Shown here: in pieces, positions 11,447 to 23,102 of the stretch
How positions within the stretch are numbered: position 1 is the stretch's first letter
How the letters are laid out: each line of letters opens with the position of its first letter
Assembly (NCBI GenBank): GCA_029204225.1
Contig: CM055097.1
Location: forward strand, 13,376,721-13,440,720
DNA: 64,000 bases
From: Diphasiastrum complanatum
Lineage: Eukaryota > Streptophyta > Lycopodiopsida > Lycopodiales > Lycopodiaceae
Reading direction: 5' to 3'
Notes under the pieces: generated by a model
Databases searched by the model: none
Told to the model about the DNA's origin: nothing
What the model saw: only the letters and a program-made list of their open reading frames with translations
Program-made: the position numbers and the translations under genes

Positions 11447-11722
11447 CTTTTAAAAAGTTTAGCTTTGGGAGTAGGACTGGGTTTAGGGTTTACGCGTAAT
11501 CTGTCCAACGATGCAAATTTTTCAGCATTGCTTATGAATATTTATCCTGCTTCTTCTCAGTCATCGCCAACTCTAGGCTTGGTAGCTCATTCCGATGCTT
11601 CGATTTTGACGATTCTGCATCAGAGCAGCGTGGCTGGATTGCAGATTCGAAAGGATGACAAATGGATTGCCATAAAACCGCGGCTGGGTTTCTTTGTTGT
11701 GAACGTGGGAGATATGCTGCAG
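11447..11722 (+). CDS. 2-oxoglutarate/Fe(II)-dependent dioxygenase, exon 2
   Basis: A 92-codon exon, in frame from LLKSLALGVG to GDMLQ, between a CTGCAG acceptor and an AG/GTCTGCC donor. It carries the start of the catalytic double-stranded beta-helix: LVAHSDASILTILHQ contains the HxD iron-binding pair, and GLQIRKDDKWIAIKP and FVVNVGDMLQ are the standard following blocks. The distal histidine and the RxS 2-oxoglutarate-binding motif would lie in a third exon, which I do not find. The next 120 bp are intron-like and then R repeat begins. Either the last exon was displaced by the R insertion or the gene is dead. It shares phase and context with exon 1. Confidence 0.8.
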
Positions 11723-11840
11723 GTCTGCCTTGACTACAACTTTCTTAATTACTAACCAACTTTCATGTGTTTTGCACTTGAATGCTGTTGATCCATGTTA
11801 ATTATGTTTGATACCATACACGTCTGTTTTTTAGCTGCAT
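11723..11840 (+). other. Start of a dioxygenase intron, cut by repeat R
   Basis: Follows the GTCTGCC donor of exon 2. No acceptor or third exon is visible before R-related sequence begins near 11,840. Confidence 0.45.
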
Positions 11841-13256
11841 AGAATGTGATAAGGAATGTCTCCTCTCTAGGCTCACTTATGCATACCCTATATGTTCCTG
11901 ATTAGAGTTTCAAACTAGAAATGCCACAGAGGATGAGGAAAGAATTCTATTCAAGTAAAACAATATTGTTTTTTTTCTTGCCCGCACCACTCCCAAGCCG
12001 TACACCATTCCCAATCATATAACCAGATCGTGTACAATTATGGTTAAGCAAATTTTTTTTGTACTCATGGTCACGTTCTGTTAACAAATATGATTTTGAA
12101 TGTATATTCTCTCTTGACATTTGAAATCAATATGAGCGCCATCTTGAAATTAAAAACAAAATATGAGTACCATCTTGGCATTGAAAACAAAATCCAAGCG
12201 CCACCTTGACATTGAAATCAAAATATCAGTGTCATCTCCTATTTGGATATGGAGGGGATCACCATTATGGAAGCATTCATGAAAATTGGTTATTTTCCAT
12301 CAGGTAAGAATATATTTGCATTCAAATATTTTTATAGTACTTCTATTATGAATACTATGAACGTTGTGACTGGTTTTGTACTTTTCAAGATCACGACTTT
12401 GTGTCATTTTCATATGGACATTCCTATTGACTTGGCGGCCTTCATAAAACAGAGGAGTCAAAGGATCAACGATATCTCTGCTGAAAAAGTTTTACATTAT
12501 AGGAGTGAAGGAAAAAAGGATTTGGATTTGTGGACAGATGGGTCTTTGTATCCTCAAGATCCTAATACCCTCCTACATCATCTTGTCTTATCCTCAACAA
12601 CTCAATTAGTCATATGGATATGGAATGGGCATAATGGTTCCTTGGGATATTCTGAATAATTACAAAATTATGGAAATACATTTTCAATGCAGAGGATTCA
12701 ATTCTTGGAGAGTACTCAAATCAGGTGTATGTCCTCTTACTGTCATGAGAGAGAGAATGTAATACAAAAGTTGATGTAAGAAAATCATGAATCATTAGAA
12801 AAAGTTATTTCAGATATTAGAATAGAATCTGAATAGATGTAAGTAATATTGCATTCTATTCATTCAGATAATATGCAATTACTGAAAGATGTGGAACTAT
12901 TGACAAAGAAGTCTAAAAACTACAAACAAAAGTGACAATCTTGCAAGGATATTCAAAATCTCTCAAGAGGAGGTTATTGGAACAGAAGGAGCCGTGCATT
13001 CATTTACGTTTTTGGGTTGGGTTGATTCTCTTCTTGGATCTTGGTTTTTCGCTTATCTAGGCATCAATGGCTCTAGATCTTCTCCTCTTGAGGTTGATCT
13101 TCTCAAGGGAGGTGAACAATGGAAAGGAAACCTACCTAATGGATCCTAACGATCTCTTCCAAAGGGGATTTACTAACACCTATTTTGCTTGAGTGTGATT
13201 TTGTGGATTAGTTGGATGAAGGCAAGTGCTAAAGATCATTCAAGAATGTCATAGCA

Positions 13257-13352
13257 TGATTAACAACAACAAACAAGCATTCATCATCTACAATCAATCA
13301 TACACAAGAAAATAGGAGAAATCCACACAAAAAGCAAGAATGGTAGGAGGAG

Positions 13353-13441
<89 letters not shown>

Positions 13442-13968
13442 GAAAAGTGATTACAAAATGGTGTCACATCCCTCTTTATGATCAAAGCTAGGGTTAGGGA
13501 TTTTGGTGCACCCAAAACCATGTGCCATAAGAACTTGACTTTATATAAAGTTTTAAACCAAATTGCATTTGAAACTATTTGGGTCATTTTTCATTTTAGG
13601 CCCATTCGAGCATAGATCTACTTTTACTTCTCATGCCATAGGCTGACAAGTACAATGCACCTTCTACAGGTGTCTGACGTTACATTATAGGTAGATCTAA
13701 AACCCTATGCTGACTCGGCCATGATTTTATTTCCGTCGCCGTAAAATGTGTTGGTGAGGCATTGGGCTTTGTTTTTGCTCATTTTATTTCCGCAACCTGT
13801 CGACTTCTCTGGCATTGGTGTTCCCAGTACACATGGATTCTGGAATCTGTGAGACTGTGATTTGTCGACGCTACGTAGTTTGGCCATTCGACTCCGTCGC
13901 TTGATATTCGTTATGCTCTTTTAGTAGCTGGAATCCATTAGACGAATCTTCATGAGAATGATCTAACA
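13257..13968 (-). repeat. LTR of R copy 1
   Basis: Minus-strand TGTTAG start preceded by a GTGGGG purine run and CA end followed by TGCTATGACATTC, a degenerate match to TGGTATCAGAGC. Length is 712 bp including the 83-bp repeat tract. It aligns with 36,588-37,645. Confidence 0.6.
13356..13438. repeat. (CT)n microsatellite, about 83 bp
   Basis: Uninterrupted CT on the + strand, GA in the sense of the R LTR that contains it. Confidence 0.98.
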
Positions 13969-14364
13969 CATCCCCACTATTGTGAATATGGTGAGAGTCC
14001 CTTGGCACTTGCGTTTGTCTTCAGCGTGGCGAAGGAAGGTGGAAAAGGGGTATAAACAAGAGGGGGGTGAGAATCGACGAAAAGTGAAGAAAAAAATTTT
14101 GCAACAAAATTTAACTTTAGAGGGGGGAACCAGAGAGAGTGATTGAGGAAATAAAAGAAAAATAAGAAAGATAAAATGAAACGAAGGGTCAAAAACTAGA
14201 ACATAAAAGTGAGTCCTTCAACGCTTTTTGTGGACTTCTTTTTCTTGTTTTTAATTTTCTTCAAATAGTTTTTTTTTTGAAAGATACATATGATAGTTAC
14301 ATGCTTCATGAAGCTTTCTCAAGTTGGTTTCCCTTCGTATCTTCGGCATCTCGAATCTGACTCG

Positions 14365-14621
14365 ACCATGATTTTATTTCTGTCGCCGTAAAATGTGTTG
14401 GTGAGGAGTTGGGCTTTGTTTTTGCTCATTGGCCGGTCCACAACTTGTCGACTTGTCTGGCATTGGTGTTCCCGGTACATATGGATTCTGGAATCTGTGA
14501 GACTGTGATTTGTCGACGCTCCTTACCGTAGTTTGGCGGCTCGACTCCGACGCTTGATATTCATTATGCTCTTGTAGTAGCTGGAATCCGTTAGAAGAAT
14601 CTTCATGAGAATCTTCTAACA
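14365..14621 (-). repeat. Partial R LTR with short conserved ORF
   Basis: Begins TGTTAG on the minus strand just after GTGGGGGCA. Contains an open frame (LLQEHNEYQASESSRQTT, then YVPGTPMPDKST) that recurs at 34,145-34,360. It breaks off at a junction also seen at 36,170. Confidence 0.55.
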
Positions 14622-15575
14622 TGCCCCCACTATTGTGAATTGGTGACAGTCCCTTGGGAGGAAATAAAAGAAAAATAAGAAAGATAAAATGAAACGAAGG
14701 GTGAAAAACAAGAAAATAAAAGTGAGTCCTTCGATGCTTTTTGTGGAGTTCTTTTTCTTGTTTTTTATTTTCTTCAAAATGTTTTTTTTTTTGAAAGATA
14801 CAGATGATAGTTACATGCTTCATGAAGCCTTCTCAAGTTGTTTTCCCTTCGTATCTTCGGCATCTTGGATCCGACGGTGGGCTTGAGTAACCATGCGGAC
14901 GAGTCGGAACCACAATGAGTTGCACGTGGTGGATTGCGAGTGGATTGGGCCGAACGTTGGGTGCATATTTTTTAGGAATCTCGTCGTATACCATGGTTCC
15001 AACCTCGCGATATTGACGAAAAACGTTGCCAATAGGCGATGGTAGGTTCAGTATAGAGGGATTTGATCCTCGATGGTCGTCGTCTTGAAGGCTTTATTGG
15101 GGTTGAAGCAGAACTCGCCAAAGTATAAATCCCATCTGGTATCCACTTAGAAGCGTCTCCATGTTATAGTAGGCTTCCATAACAATGGCATCTAGAAAAT
15201 TAGCTGCGTCGGTCATGAACCGGTTGAGGGCCCTGGTGAAGTCGACCGTTGTTTTCCAACCCTGTTCAAACATTACTAGTGGCCAATTGTAGCCCCCAAT
15301 GCTCAGCCTGGGAGTCTTCAGTTTCATCCATGATCATCTGTGGGGCATGGGTTGATAAGCTGCGTCTGCCCTTAATGTCATCGGAGCTGTGAGATTATCC
15401 ATTATGAGCTTGGTGCATGAGGACCGCATTCCACTATTATGGTTGAGGGTCCAGAAGGGCCAGGAGATTGGCCAGTGTCAACTTGAGGGGCTCATTGAGC
15501 TTTTTGGATAACTTGTAGCCGCTTCTTGTCTTGACATCGGGATACTTTTTGACAAAGAGGGTCGGCTGCTCCTTC
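14622..15575 (-). pseudogene. R second coding block, degenerate
   Basis: From 15,575 the minus strand reads PTLFVKKYPDVKTR, then LKLTLANLLALLD, then in another frame GYNWPLVMFEQGWKTTVDFT and DAIVMEAYYNMETLLSGYQ, and later VGTMVYDEIPKKYAP. The same blocks appear at 24.8-25.1, 33.2-33.9, 42.3-42.7, 50.8-51.1 and 51.3-52.1 kb with different breaks. I do not recognise a domain. The block is preceded here by repeat T instead of the upstream R ORF. Confidence 0.5.
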
Positions 15576-15896
15576 ATTTAGATTTTTTACCACCAAGCTA
15601 TGATCATTCAACAAGAAATCTACGCTTTGCCCTTTACGACAACCTTAATGTTTTCCAACTAAAAATTGTAGAAACCAAAAAACACAACGAAATTAAAGAC
15701 CTTCAATTTATTTAATTATTTTTTGGATGATCATATGAACAATGTTGTTTAAGGTACACAATACTAGCTAGCTATATGGAGAATTCCAAACCATATAAAA
15801 ATGTATTAAGAGATCAGATTAAAGGAATTCTAGCTTATGTATTAGTTCATTGAAGATTGGACAAGAAATCATTCTAAATATTTGATGGTGACTAAG
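15576..15896. repeat. Repeat unit T, copy 2
   Basis: Same unit as 8,599-8,925, here joining R copy 1 to the LTR of K element C. The R-T-K arrangement occurs in reverse at 30.9-34.3 kb. Confidence 0.8.
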
Positions 15897-16169
15897 TCAT
15901 AATTAAAGTAGAATCATTGTGTTACTATACTGTGGGTCCTATCAGTTGATAAAGATCAGTTGGCCTCGCCACGAGGCAAGTCGACGGGACACGCATCCTG
16001 TCAACAGCAACCTGGGTCATGCATGGGTTGCCTGAGTGAACAACTGTATATACAGTGTAATTTAATTTTGAGAAATATAGTTGCTTATGTGAGCTTGTTG
16101 TGGAGAGTGTTTTCTGTCTGTGTTACTGTGTAGCATGATCTATGTTCCTGTTCAAAGCAAATTCTAAGT
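15897..16169 (+). repeat. 5' LTR of K element C
   Basis: A segment of about 273 bp matching, in reverse, 32,603-32,876. It precedes the primer-binding site. The start is blurred by mutation: copy H has TGTTAGAATT where C has AGTCATAATT. The inner end reads AATTCTAAGT. Confidence 0.7.
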
Positions 16170-16182
16170 TGGTATCAGAGCC
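16170..16182 (+). other. Primer-binding site of K element C
   Basis: TGGTATCAGAGCC, a perfect copia-type match to the initiator Met tRNA 3' end. Confidence 0.9.
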
Positions 16183-17443
16183 GTACAGGGAGTGTACATA
16201 GTACAGCATCGTTGTTGAAGAGAGCTTCGGGAGAACTGTCTTCTGAGAGTTTGGGGTTTACGGCGGGGTGTAGACGGAAAGTGAAGCACTGGTGCATAGA
16301 TTCTAGCACACAGAAGCTTGGTAAGCTTGAGACTGTGTGAGGATTCAGTGACAGGATTGGTCAGTAGAATCTACGAAGCAGAATTCTAAAAAATTTCGTA
16401 GAGGAGTTGCTAGGTGTTTGCAATCGGTGTGCATTCGAACGGACACCATTTGACAAATAGATTGATGCATCAGCTTTCCAGTAGTAGGGCGACCTTAGAG
16501 CAGTTGATTTGGCCAGCCAAAGAGCTGTGAACAAGTTGTGAAAAAAAAACCCTGGCCTAGGGCTTGGAAGTATAAAAGCGAAGTTTTCTCTCTATACTGA
16601 TCCGTTTTTTAAGCTGTAAAAGCCGGTAGAAGGGCGCCCTAGTGCAAAGTAGCAAATCCTCAGAGTCCGTGGAGCGCCATGGATCAGCTAAGGAATTGGA
16701 CCAGTTTATAGCCTGCAGTCATAACTTGCAAGGAGATGGAAAGAAGAGGAGATCTCGCGGGTCTGTTGGCACGCGGAAGAGGAGTTCCCTCTTAGTGTTC
16801 TAAGGTGGGTCAGCGGCTGCAAGGAGTGAAGACAGTGCATGGATCATCGGATCAGTTTCCATCATGATCAACGATAGAGATCAAACCTCTAGCATTGAAT
16901 TTGGACTATCGGATCCAAGAGAACCAGCGGATTGTTTTTAAAAGAGCCTTGAAGGAGGCAGAAGGGCGTTGAAAGAAAAAACAGGCTTCAACTTCAATAA
17001 AAATTTTCATATTGAAAGTTGAGTTGGGTTCAAATTCACTGAAGTTTGAAGTCTTTTCAAACTGAAGAAATAGTTCAAAAAGTGAAAAACTCCTTAAATC
17101 CACCTCCTTTATCTGTATTCACCCAAACGAAAGGCTATAACCTCCAAACGAAGGGCACCCGGACTGTACCTACAAGTACGGTACAGCAAAACAGAGTGAT
17201 TGCAGTGGAGATAGTTTTCGGATTGTGCCAAAAGTGATTTCACCATTCTATTGGGCACGTAGTTGGGAGTTGACGACTGAGTGCATTTCGGAAGGTGACG
17301 CCGATTTGGCTTTCAAATGGGGGGAAAAGCGGCGAGTGGCTTGGTAAGGGAAAAAGTGCACGTCATTATTTTCAACTTTTGACATCACAGTTGGCCTTGC
17401 ATACTGCTTTCAGCCTACGACAGAAGTTTCAAGCAGTTTTGCG
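16183..17443 (+). other. Leader of K element C
   Basis: Long untranslated leader, also present inverted at 31,362-32,589 and partly at 45,950-46,395. No coding sequence is recognised. Confidence 0.7.
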
Positions 17444-18608
17444 ATGGCAAACATGGGAGAGTCCATTTTGAGTGAAAGTAGCAAGTTGGACGGGATTTCC
17501 AACTATGCAGTGTGGAAATTCAAAATGAAAAACATACTAATGGAGAAAGATGTGGGAAGTTGTCACAGGTGATGAGAGAAGACCGTTAAATGAAGCAGAT
17601 ATCAAAGTGTTCGACAAAAAGATGAGGAAAGCTTTGACCTTCATTAACTTGTCAGTGAAGGATCACATCATTACCCACATTTGTGATGTTGTTACACCCA
17701 GACAAGCATGGGATGTGCTAAAGGAGCAGTTCGAGACGTCAAATCCGTCAAGAATCATGTTTCTGAAGTCAAAGCTAAATAGTGCATGAATGGAACAAGG
17801 AGAGCACATTCAGATGTATATGACCAGAATCAAAACAATGAGGGATGAACTACATTCTATTCTGAGCGCATACGTGATGTGGAGCTGGTGCACAATGCAT
17901 TGTGCGGCATTGCAGAACCCTATCAGATGTTTGTGAGCAGAATAGCATCAAGAGAAAGATTGCCAACCTTTGACGAGCTCACAGGAATCTTGATGCAGAA
18001 AGAGCAACGGCGAGAAATGGTGAAAGCTAGACGTCAAAATATTGATGATCAGGCACTTGCGACACGCCAAAAACAAGGCAAGGGCAAAGGCAAGAAGAAC
18101 TTTAAACAGCAATTTTCCAAGTCTCGGGAGGATGAGGGATCTTCCAGTAAGACCAAGAAGAAAGGCAAGTGCCTCCATTGTGGTAAAAAGGGCCATTGAA
18201 AGAGTGAATGTCGCAAATTCCTAGCGGAACAAGGCAAGGGGAAACCAAAACAAGCAGGTAACCTTGTCGATGAGGGTGAGATTGAAGACTCTAGCATCTT
18301 CATATCTGCATTGTCATCTAATCAAGATGATCAAGCGTGGTATATTGACTTGAGAGCCACAAGACACATGACGGGTAACAAGAATTGGTTCAGTAGCTTG
18401 AAAGTTTTGGATAATGGAACGTCCGTTTCACAAGCAACTGGCGATGTGTGCAAGATCAAGGGGATAGGCACCGTTTCAATCCAACTACCTGATGGCAAAA
18501 GCAAGATGATCAAGGAGGTACTTTACGTACCAGGTTTGAAGAAAAATCTACTTTTTGTTGGAGTCATTACTGATCAAAAGTTGAAAGTAGAATTCACCCA
18601 TGATCGTT
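17444..18608 (+). pseudogene. K element C gag-protease, truncated
   Basis: Gag starts at ATG 17444 (MANMGESILSESSKLDG). A frameshift near 17,548 moves it to the frame with WEVVTGDERRPLNEADIK. TGA at 17,788 and a shift near 17,860 follow. The zinc knuckle CLHCGKKGH-KSEC has a stop in place of W (18,197-18,199). Protease begins WYIDLRATRHMT: the D of the active site is present, but S-G is L-R. The copia signature VLYVPGLKKNLL follows. At 18,608 the element stops after FTHDR and unrelated sequence begins, so integrase, reverse transcriptase and RNase H are missing. Confidence 0.9.
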
Positions 18609-19530
18609 AGTGTGGAATCAAAATGTGGACTCAAAAATTTACGTGAGTCTAACGAAGTATTGAAGTGGCTATTTGAAAAATGTAGTATATCTAAGGTAAT
18701 AAATGCACAAAACGAAGGCAAATTGCTCAGTGTTGAAGGAGAAAGCTTTATTGTAGAATGACTCCTAGCTACTAATTTGAAGACCTTGAAATGCATGTAC
18801 GGTTGTGGTCTCGGCAGAAATGCAAAGCATTTTTTCATATATTGTATGTTTGAATCTGGGCAAAGCAAAAGTATTTTGAATTGCAACCAACGTCAATGCA
18901 TGGTGAATTAAGAATGCTGGACAAATTATTATGTTTGCATTGTTGTTATATGGAACATGCAGCCTAAATCAAGAGCAGATGTTAGTATTAGAAATAGACT
19001 AGAGAAAATTGATATGGGATTGCATGGGGGCCATGTGAGTCTTACCAAAGATGTTGAGATGAGTGGAAAAACACAAGATGTTCTAGCAAAAGTTTCAATC
19101 GGGGGTGCAAAAGCAAGACACTTGCAGTCAAATCATATTGTACATGAAAGCAGTGTTGAATGGGAGTACTAGAAGAAAATATGCCAATGCACAACAAATA
19201 TTGGCTCAGATTCTCGCATGGCAAGTACACATGTTAAGGTGTGGCAAGCATTTGATGCCTTGTCACAAACTATCAACAAAAGAATAGTGAGAGATGAAGA
19301 TTTGGATAGATACGCGAGAGAAGTCAAAGCATTCATTCGATTGATGATCGATGCATGGGGAGAAACACACATAACTCACTATATGCGGCTCATTCTCTCG
19401 GGTTTACCCTTATGAGAATGAGAGTGATGCAAAATTAGCATTAGATATGCTAAAACTAGTAATGTCATTAGCAAAACGATCAGAGAATCTAAAATCTTCT
19501 CTAGAAACAATGTACCGCTCTTGAATGGAT
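18609..19530 (+). pseudogene. Unidentified coding remnants
   Basis: Open stretches in shifting frames follow the K break. They include LKWLFEKCSISKVINAQNEG, ATNLKTLKCMYGCGLGRNAK, and the most protein-like part at 19,230-19,400: KVWQAFDALSQTINKRIVRD, then DLDRYAREVKAFIRLMIDAW, ending ETHITHYMRLILS. Several stops interrupt them. The last block has the regular charge and aromatic pattern of a real conserved domain, but I cannot name a family with confidence. It could be a transposon-carried protein or a host gene relic. Confidence 0.4.
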
Positions 19531-19676
19531 AACATGTGAATAACGACATCATCGTTTGTTTATTGTCGGCTCTCCCAATAATCTATTGTAATTATTAAAT
19601 GTTATTGTTCTTGTCGGCTCTCCTAGGTTTTTCAGTATATAATTTTTTATGTTTGATGAAAATGGGCCAGAATCGT

Positions 19677-19757
19677 GCCTTGGCATGCAAATCATGCCAA
19701 GGCGTGACCAGGGTAGCTTTGACCTGGTCAAAGCTGCCTTGGTCGTGCCTTGGCGTG
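19677..19757. repeat. Cluster of two short perfect hairpins
   Basis: GCCTTGGCATG (19,677-19,687) pairs with CATGCCAAGGC (19,693-19,703) around a 5-nt loop. AGCTTTGACC (19,715-19,724) pairs with GGTCAAAGCT (19,726-19,735) around one base. The GTGCCTTGG motif recurs at 19,745. Function is unknown. Confidence 0.8.
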
Positions 19758-19829
19758 ATTTACTTCACGTGTTGCTAGTCGAAGCTATTTGAAGGAAAGA
19801 CATCTACACCAGGCATTAATGCAACATTA

Positions 19830-20304
19830 TTATCCATTACAATGACATAATAATAATTCAAACATAATAGTTAACACAAGAATAAAAGAGGTGATACCTA
19901 CATTGTGACTGTATGGTTCTATCAGCAACAACCACATCCAATAAAATATCTCAACGCATGTATAAGTGTTGCACTTTTGCAAGATATTCACCATCTTGGT
20001 CGATCTTGAAATCGTGGATCCTTCCTTTCCAATGGTAATCTTGGTTGTCTTTGCAACATTGTGAGTTCCTTTGCCCGAGGGTTGAATGTAAACCCAATCA
20101 AAAGTTGAGAATGTATGAGGCACCCAATGCGCATTGCAATCTTTGATGTGTGCAACAATGGAAGACGGTTGATCTTGGGCTTCCTTGATTGACTGGAATC
20201 AAAAGTTGAGAATGTATGAGCACCCAATGTGCATTAGAATCTTTGATGTGTGCAACAATGGAAGACGGTGGATTCTTGGGCTTCCTTGATTGACTGGAGG
20301 CCAT
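19830..20304 (-). pseudogene. Unidentified gene 5' fragment with duplicated exon segment
   Basis: On the minus strand an ATG at 20,304 opens ASSQSRKPKNPPSSIVAHIK, then NAHWV. The exon then contains a 101-bp tandem duplication, after which a homologous frame continues as TFSTFDWVYIQPSGKGTHNV, AKTTKITIGKEG and TKMVNILQK before becoming AT-rich and intron-like near 19,990. The duplication length is not a multiple of three, so it breaks the frame. I recognise no domain. Confidence 0.4.
20097..20298. repeat. 101-bp tandem duplication
   Basis: ATCAAAAGTTGAGAATGTAT at 20,097 recurs at 20,198. Both units end GGGCTTCCTTGATTGACTGG. They differ by several substitutions and small indels. Confidence 0.9.
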
Positions 20305-20409
20305 GATTTATGTAATGATAATGTAAGGTATGCAAAATAGTGTGTGAGAGCTTCAGATAAGCTGAACAGAAATGAAAAAAATAGAATGTTTGTTGAGTAT
20401 ACAAAATGA

Positions 20410-21261
<852 letters not shown>

Positions 21262-21310
<49 letters not shown>
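21262..21310. repeat. (CT)n microsatellite, about 49 bp
   Basis: CT tract shortly upstream of the DUF8039-like exon. Not in an R context. Confidence 0.98.
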
Positions 21311-21312
<2 letters not shown>

Positions 21313-21394
21313 TGTGGTTTGTGTGGATATAGAATGCAACCACAATTCTAATGTATTTCAATATGTATTGTTTAACTTGTTCATCTCTGTTTTC

Positions 21395-21640
21395 TGTGCT
21401 TCCATCCAGATTTGGATTGGAGATCTAGTGGACCTTCAATGTCGTGGAGTACGGTTGGCCTTGGGAAAGATAAAAAGCACATGTGTGAGAGAATTGTGTC
21501 ATTTCCAAAGAATCAAACATGGTTTGGCATGTGTTAGTGTAGAAAAGGGGTTCAAGCTAGATGCAAATCTACCTTTCTCCACAATGGGTGCGGAAACCAT
21601 AGAGGAGGCCATTGGAACATATGTGTTGTGGTCTTTTTAA
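21395..21640 (+). pseudogene. DUF8039-like exon from a plant DNA transposon
   Basis: An exon-like frame, open from about 21,395 to a TAA at 21,640. It reads GDLVDLQCRGVRLALGKIKS, then HGLACVSVEKGF, then ETIEEAIGTYVLW. The closing 'EAIG-Y-LW' block, and an internal reference to a repeated G-V-L pattern, resemble the DUF8039 domain found next to CACTA/En-Spm-type transposase genes in plants. This assignment is from memory of the pattern. An acceptor-like run (TTCCATCCAG) stands before it. The DNA between 21,641 and 21,844 has no clear continuation, so this is a fragment. Confidence 0.45.
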
Positions 21641-21844
21641 AAAATGAGACAACATGTTTCTTCATTCTCTTGAGGCAGTAGCTAGTATGCTGAAGATGGT
21701 GCACTCACTGGTCAAAGACCTGACAATTTCATAACACAAACAAGTCCTGTCGGAAGCATCGTAGCCAGAGATACATTGATTTTCTCTGGCAGTGTAACTA
21801 CCACTACACGGAGGGAGTGGATTGGAAGACATGTTTTGCTACTG
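21641..21844. other. Unassigned stretch
   Basis: A short open run (SPVGSIVARDTLIFSGSVTT) may continue the transposon-related frame, but support is weak. Confidence 0.3.
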
Positions 21845-22480
21845 CGTATTCAGATTGATCGTTGATTAAGAGATTAAAGATCAAGTGTGTGTAAATTTAA
21901 CATCAGAAGCTTATCAGAGACAGACAGAGTAGATGCCTTGTGCATTGATTCTTTATTATCAGTAATAGGTTTCATTCCTTTACAAATTGAATTAGCTTTG
22001 TAGAGCATGCAATTTCGTCCAGTATTGTCTTGTGCTCTACCGCATTATTGACATGTATATTTGATATACTTAATCTGATAACAGCTCTTTTGTTCTGCGT
22101 TCAAATCTGCGTCAATATTGCTATGCTCATTTTCATGATGTCTGACTTTTCTAGGTGCTCAATTTGGTAATCAGTCCGTAGACGACTAATATTTAATCTT
22201 GTCTTTCGCGAATCATTGGCGACTGATTATCAATTGAACTCAGTCTCTCTCTTCGCGAATCATTCGCGACAAATAATTTGTCTAGCTATTCGTGAAAGGT
22301 TACTCTTTTGGAGTTCAATTAACATTTGGCTACGTAATCAGAACGGCCATGATTTCTATCACTAATGCCCTGTTCGTCTCTGATAGGTGTAGTCATACTT
22401 AGGAAAAGAGTCATATAGCTCATTCCATTGCGCACAAACACTTTCCGTTCCAGTTCGTTTTCTCATTCGTGTTTCGTTTC
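21845..22480 (+). mobile_element. Copia B family fragment (LTR end plus leader)
   Basis: Inverted copy of about 6,410-7,005. It begins in the LTR (GTATTCAGATTGATCG), passes the ...TTTAACA LTR end near 21,902, and ends in the leader just before where gag would start. No gag is attached. Confidence 0.75.
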
Positions 22481-23102
22481 TTTTCATGTTCGTGATCATT
22501 TTAGAGCTATTTTTCGTTTCACAATGAATGTCATTCTCTCCAATCTTTTGTATTGCTAAAAAAAAGAGCTCGTTATAGTACATTGCAATCATTAAAAAGA
22601 TTTCCATTTATGGCAACAATGTGACTACTCCCGTCAATGACTCATCCATTCTATGAGCTCTATTTAAACATAATTTTGCACTTCACATTCTTTTGCTTCT
22701 CTTATCTATGCAGTTTCAACCACAATTCAAAACACTTCCAAGTTCTACGATAAAAGTAGGCCAACATCCATGAGTTCAATTCATTAAATGATTTAACATT
22801 AAAAAAAAATAAGAATTTGCCAATGGATTGTTGAAAGAGATCACAAAACGTAATCGCCTACAAAGAACAAATCATCTAACTTTCACTGTCTAAAGGAGTC
22901 TAAAGGAGACTTTATTACATGCAAGACTAATTAGCTTTGCTTAGAAACTAAAAGAGATAAGAAAAACTACCCATGCTTGGAGTTGTGTAGTGGTGCTCTT
23001 GGGGTTGGTCACGCTGTCCACACAAGTTCAATTCTATACCGAGCACAAGCGAATACTTGAGCCAAAAGCCTGCTATGTAAAGATAAAGATGACTATTCAT
23101 TA

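Larger units (their letters stand above)
11840..15575 (-). mobile_element. R retroelement copy 1 (leader, LTR, 3' internal pieces)
   Basis: Reading on the minus strand from 15,575 the order is: 3' internal coding block (15,575-14,622), partial LTR (14,621-14,365), a second 3' internal piece (14,364-13,969), full LTR (13,968-13,257), primer-like site (13,256-13,244) and leader (to 11,840). The LTR is flanked on one side by the polypurine end of an internal region and on the other by the leader, as in a tandem or recombined element. Assignment rests on alignment with 36.1-41.5 kb, where the same blocks occur in the same order. The leader contains a 138-codon ORF (12,243-12,659, opposite strand to the element) of no recognisable family. 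Confidence 0.65.

Noticed and set aside
12243-12659. 138-codon ORF as a host gene
   Set aside because: It lies in a segment repeated at 39.2-39.6 and 47.7-48.1 kb, where it is broken. It is treated as R leader.
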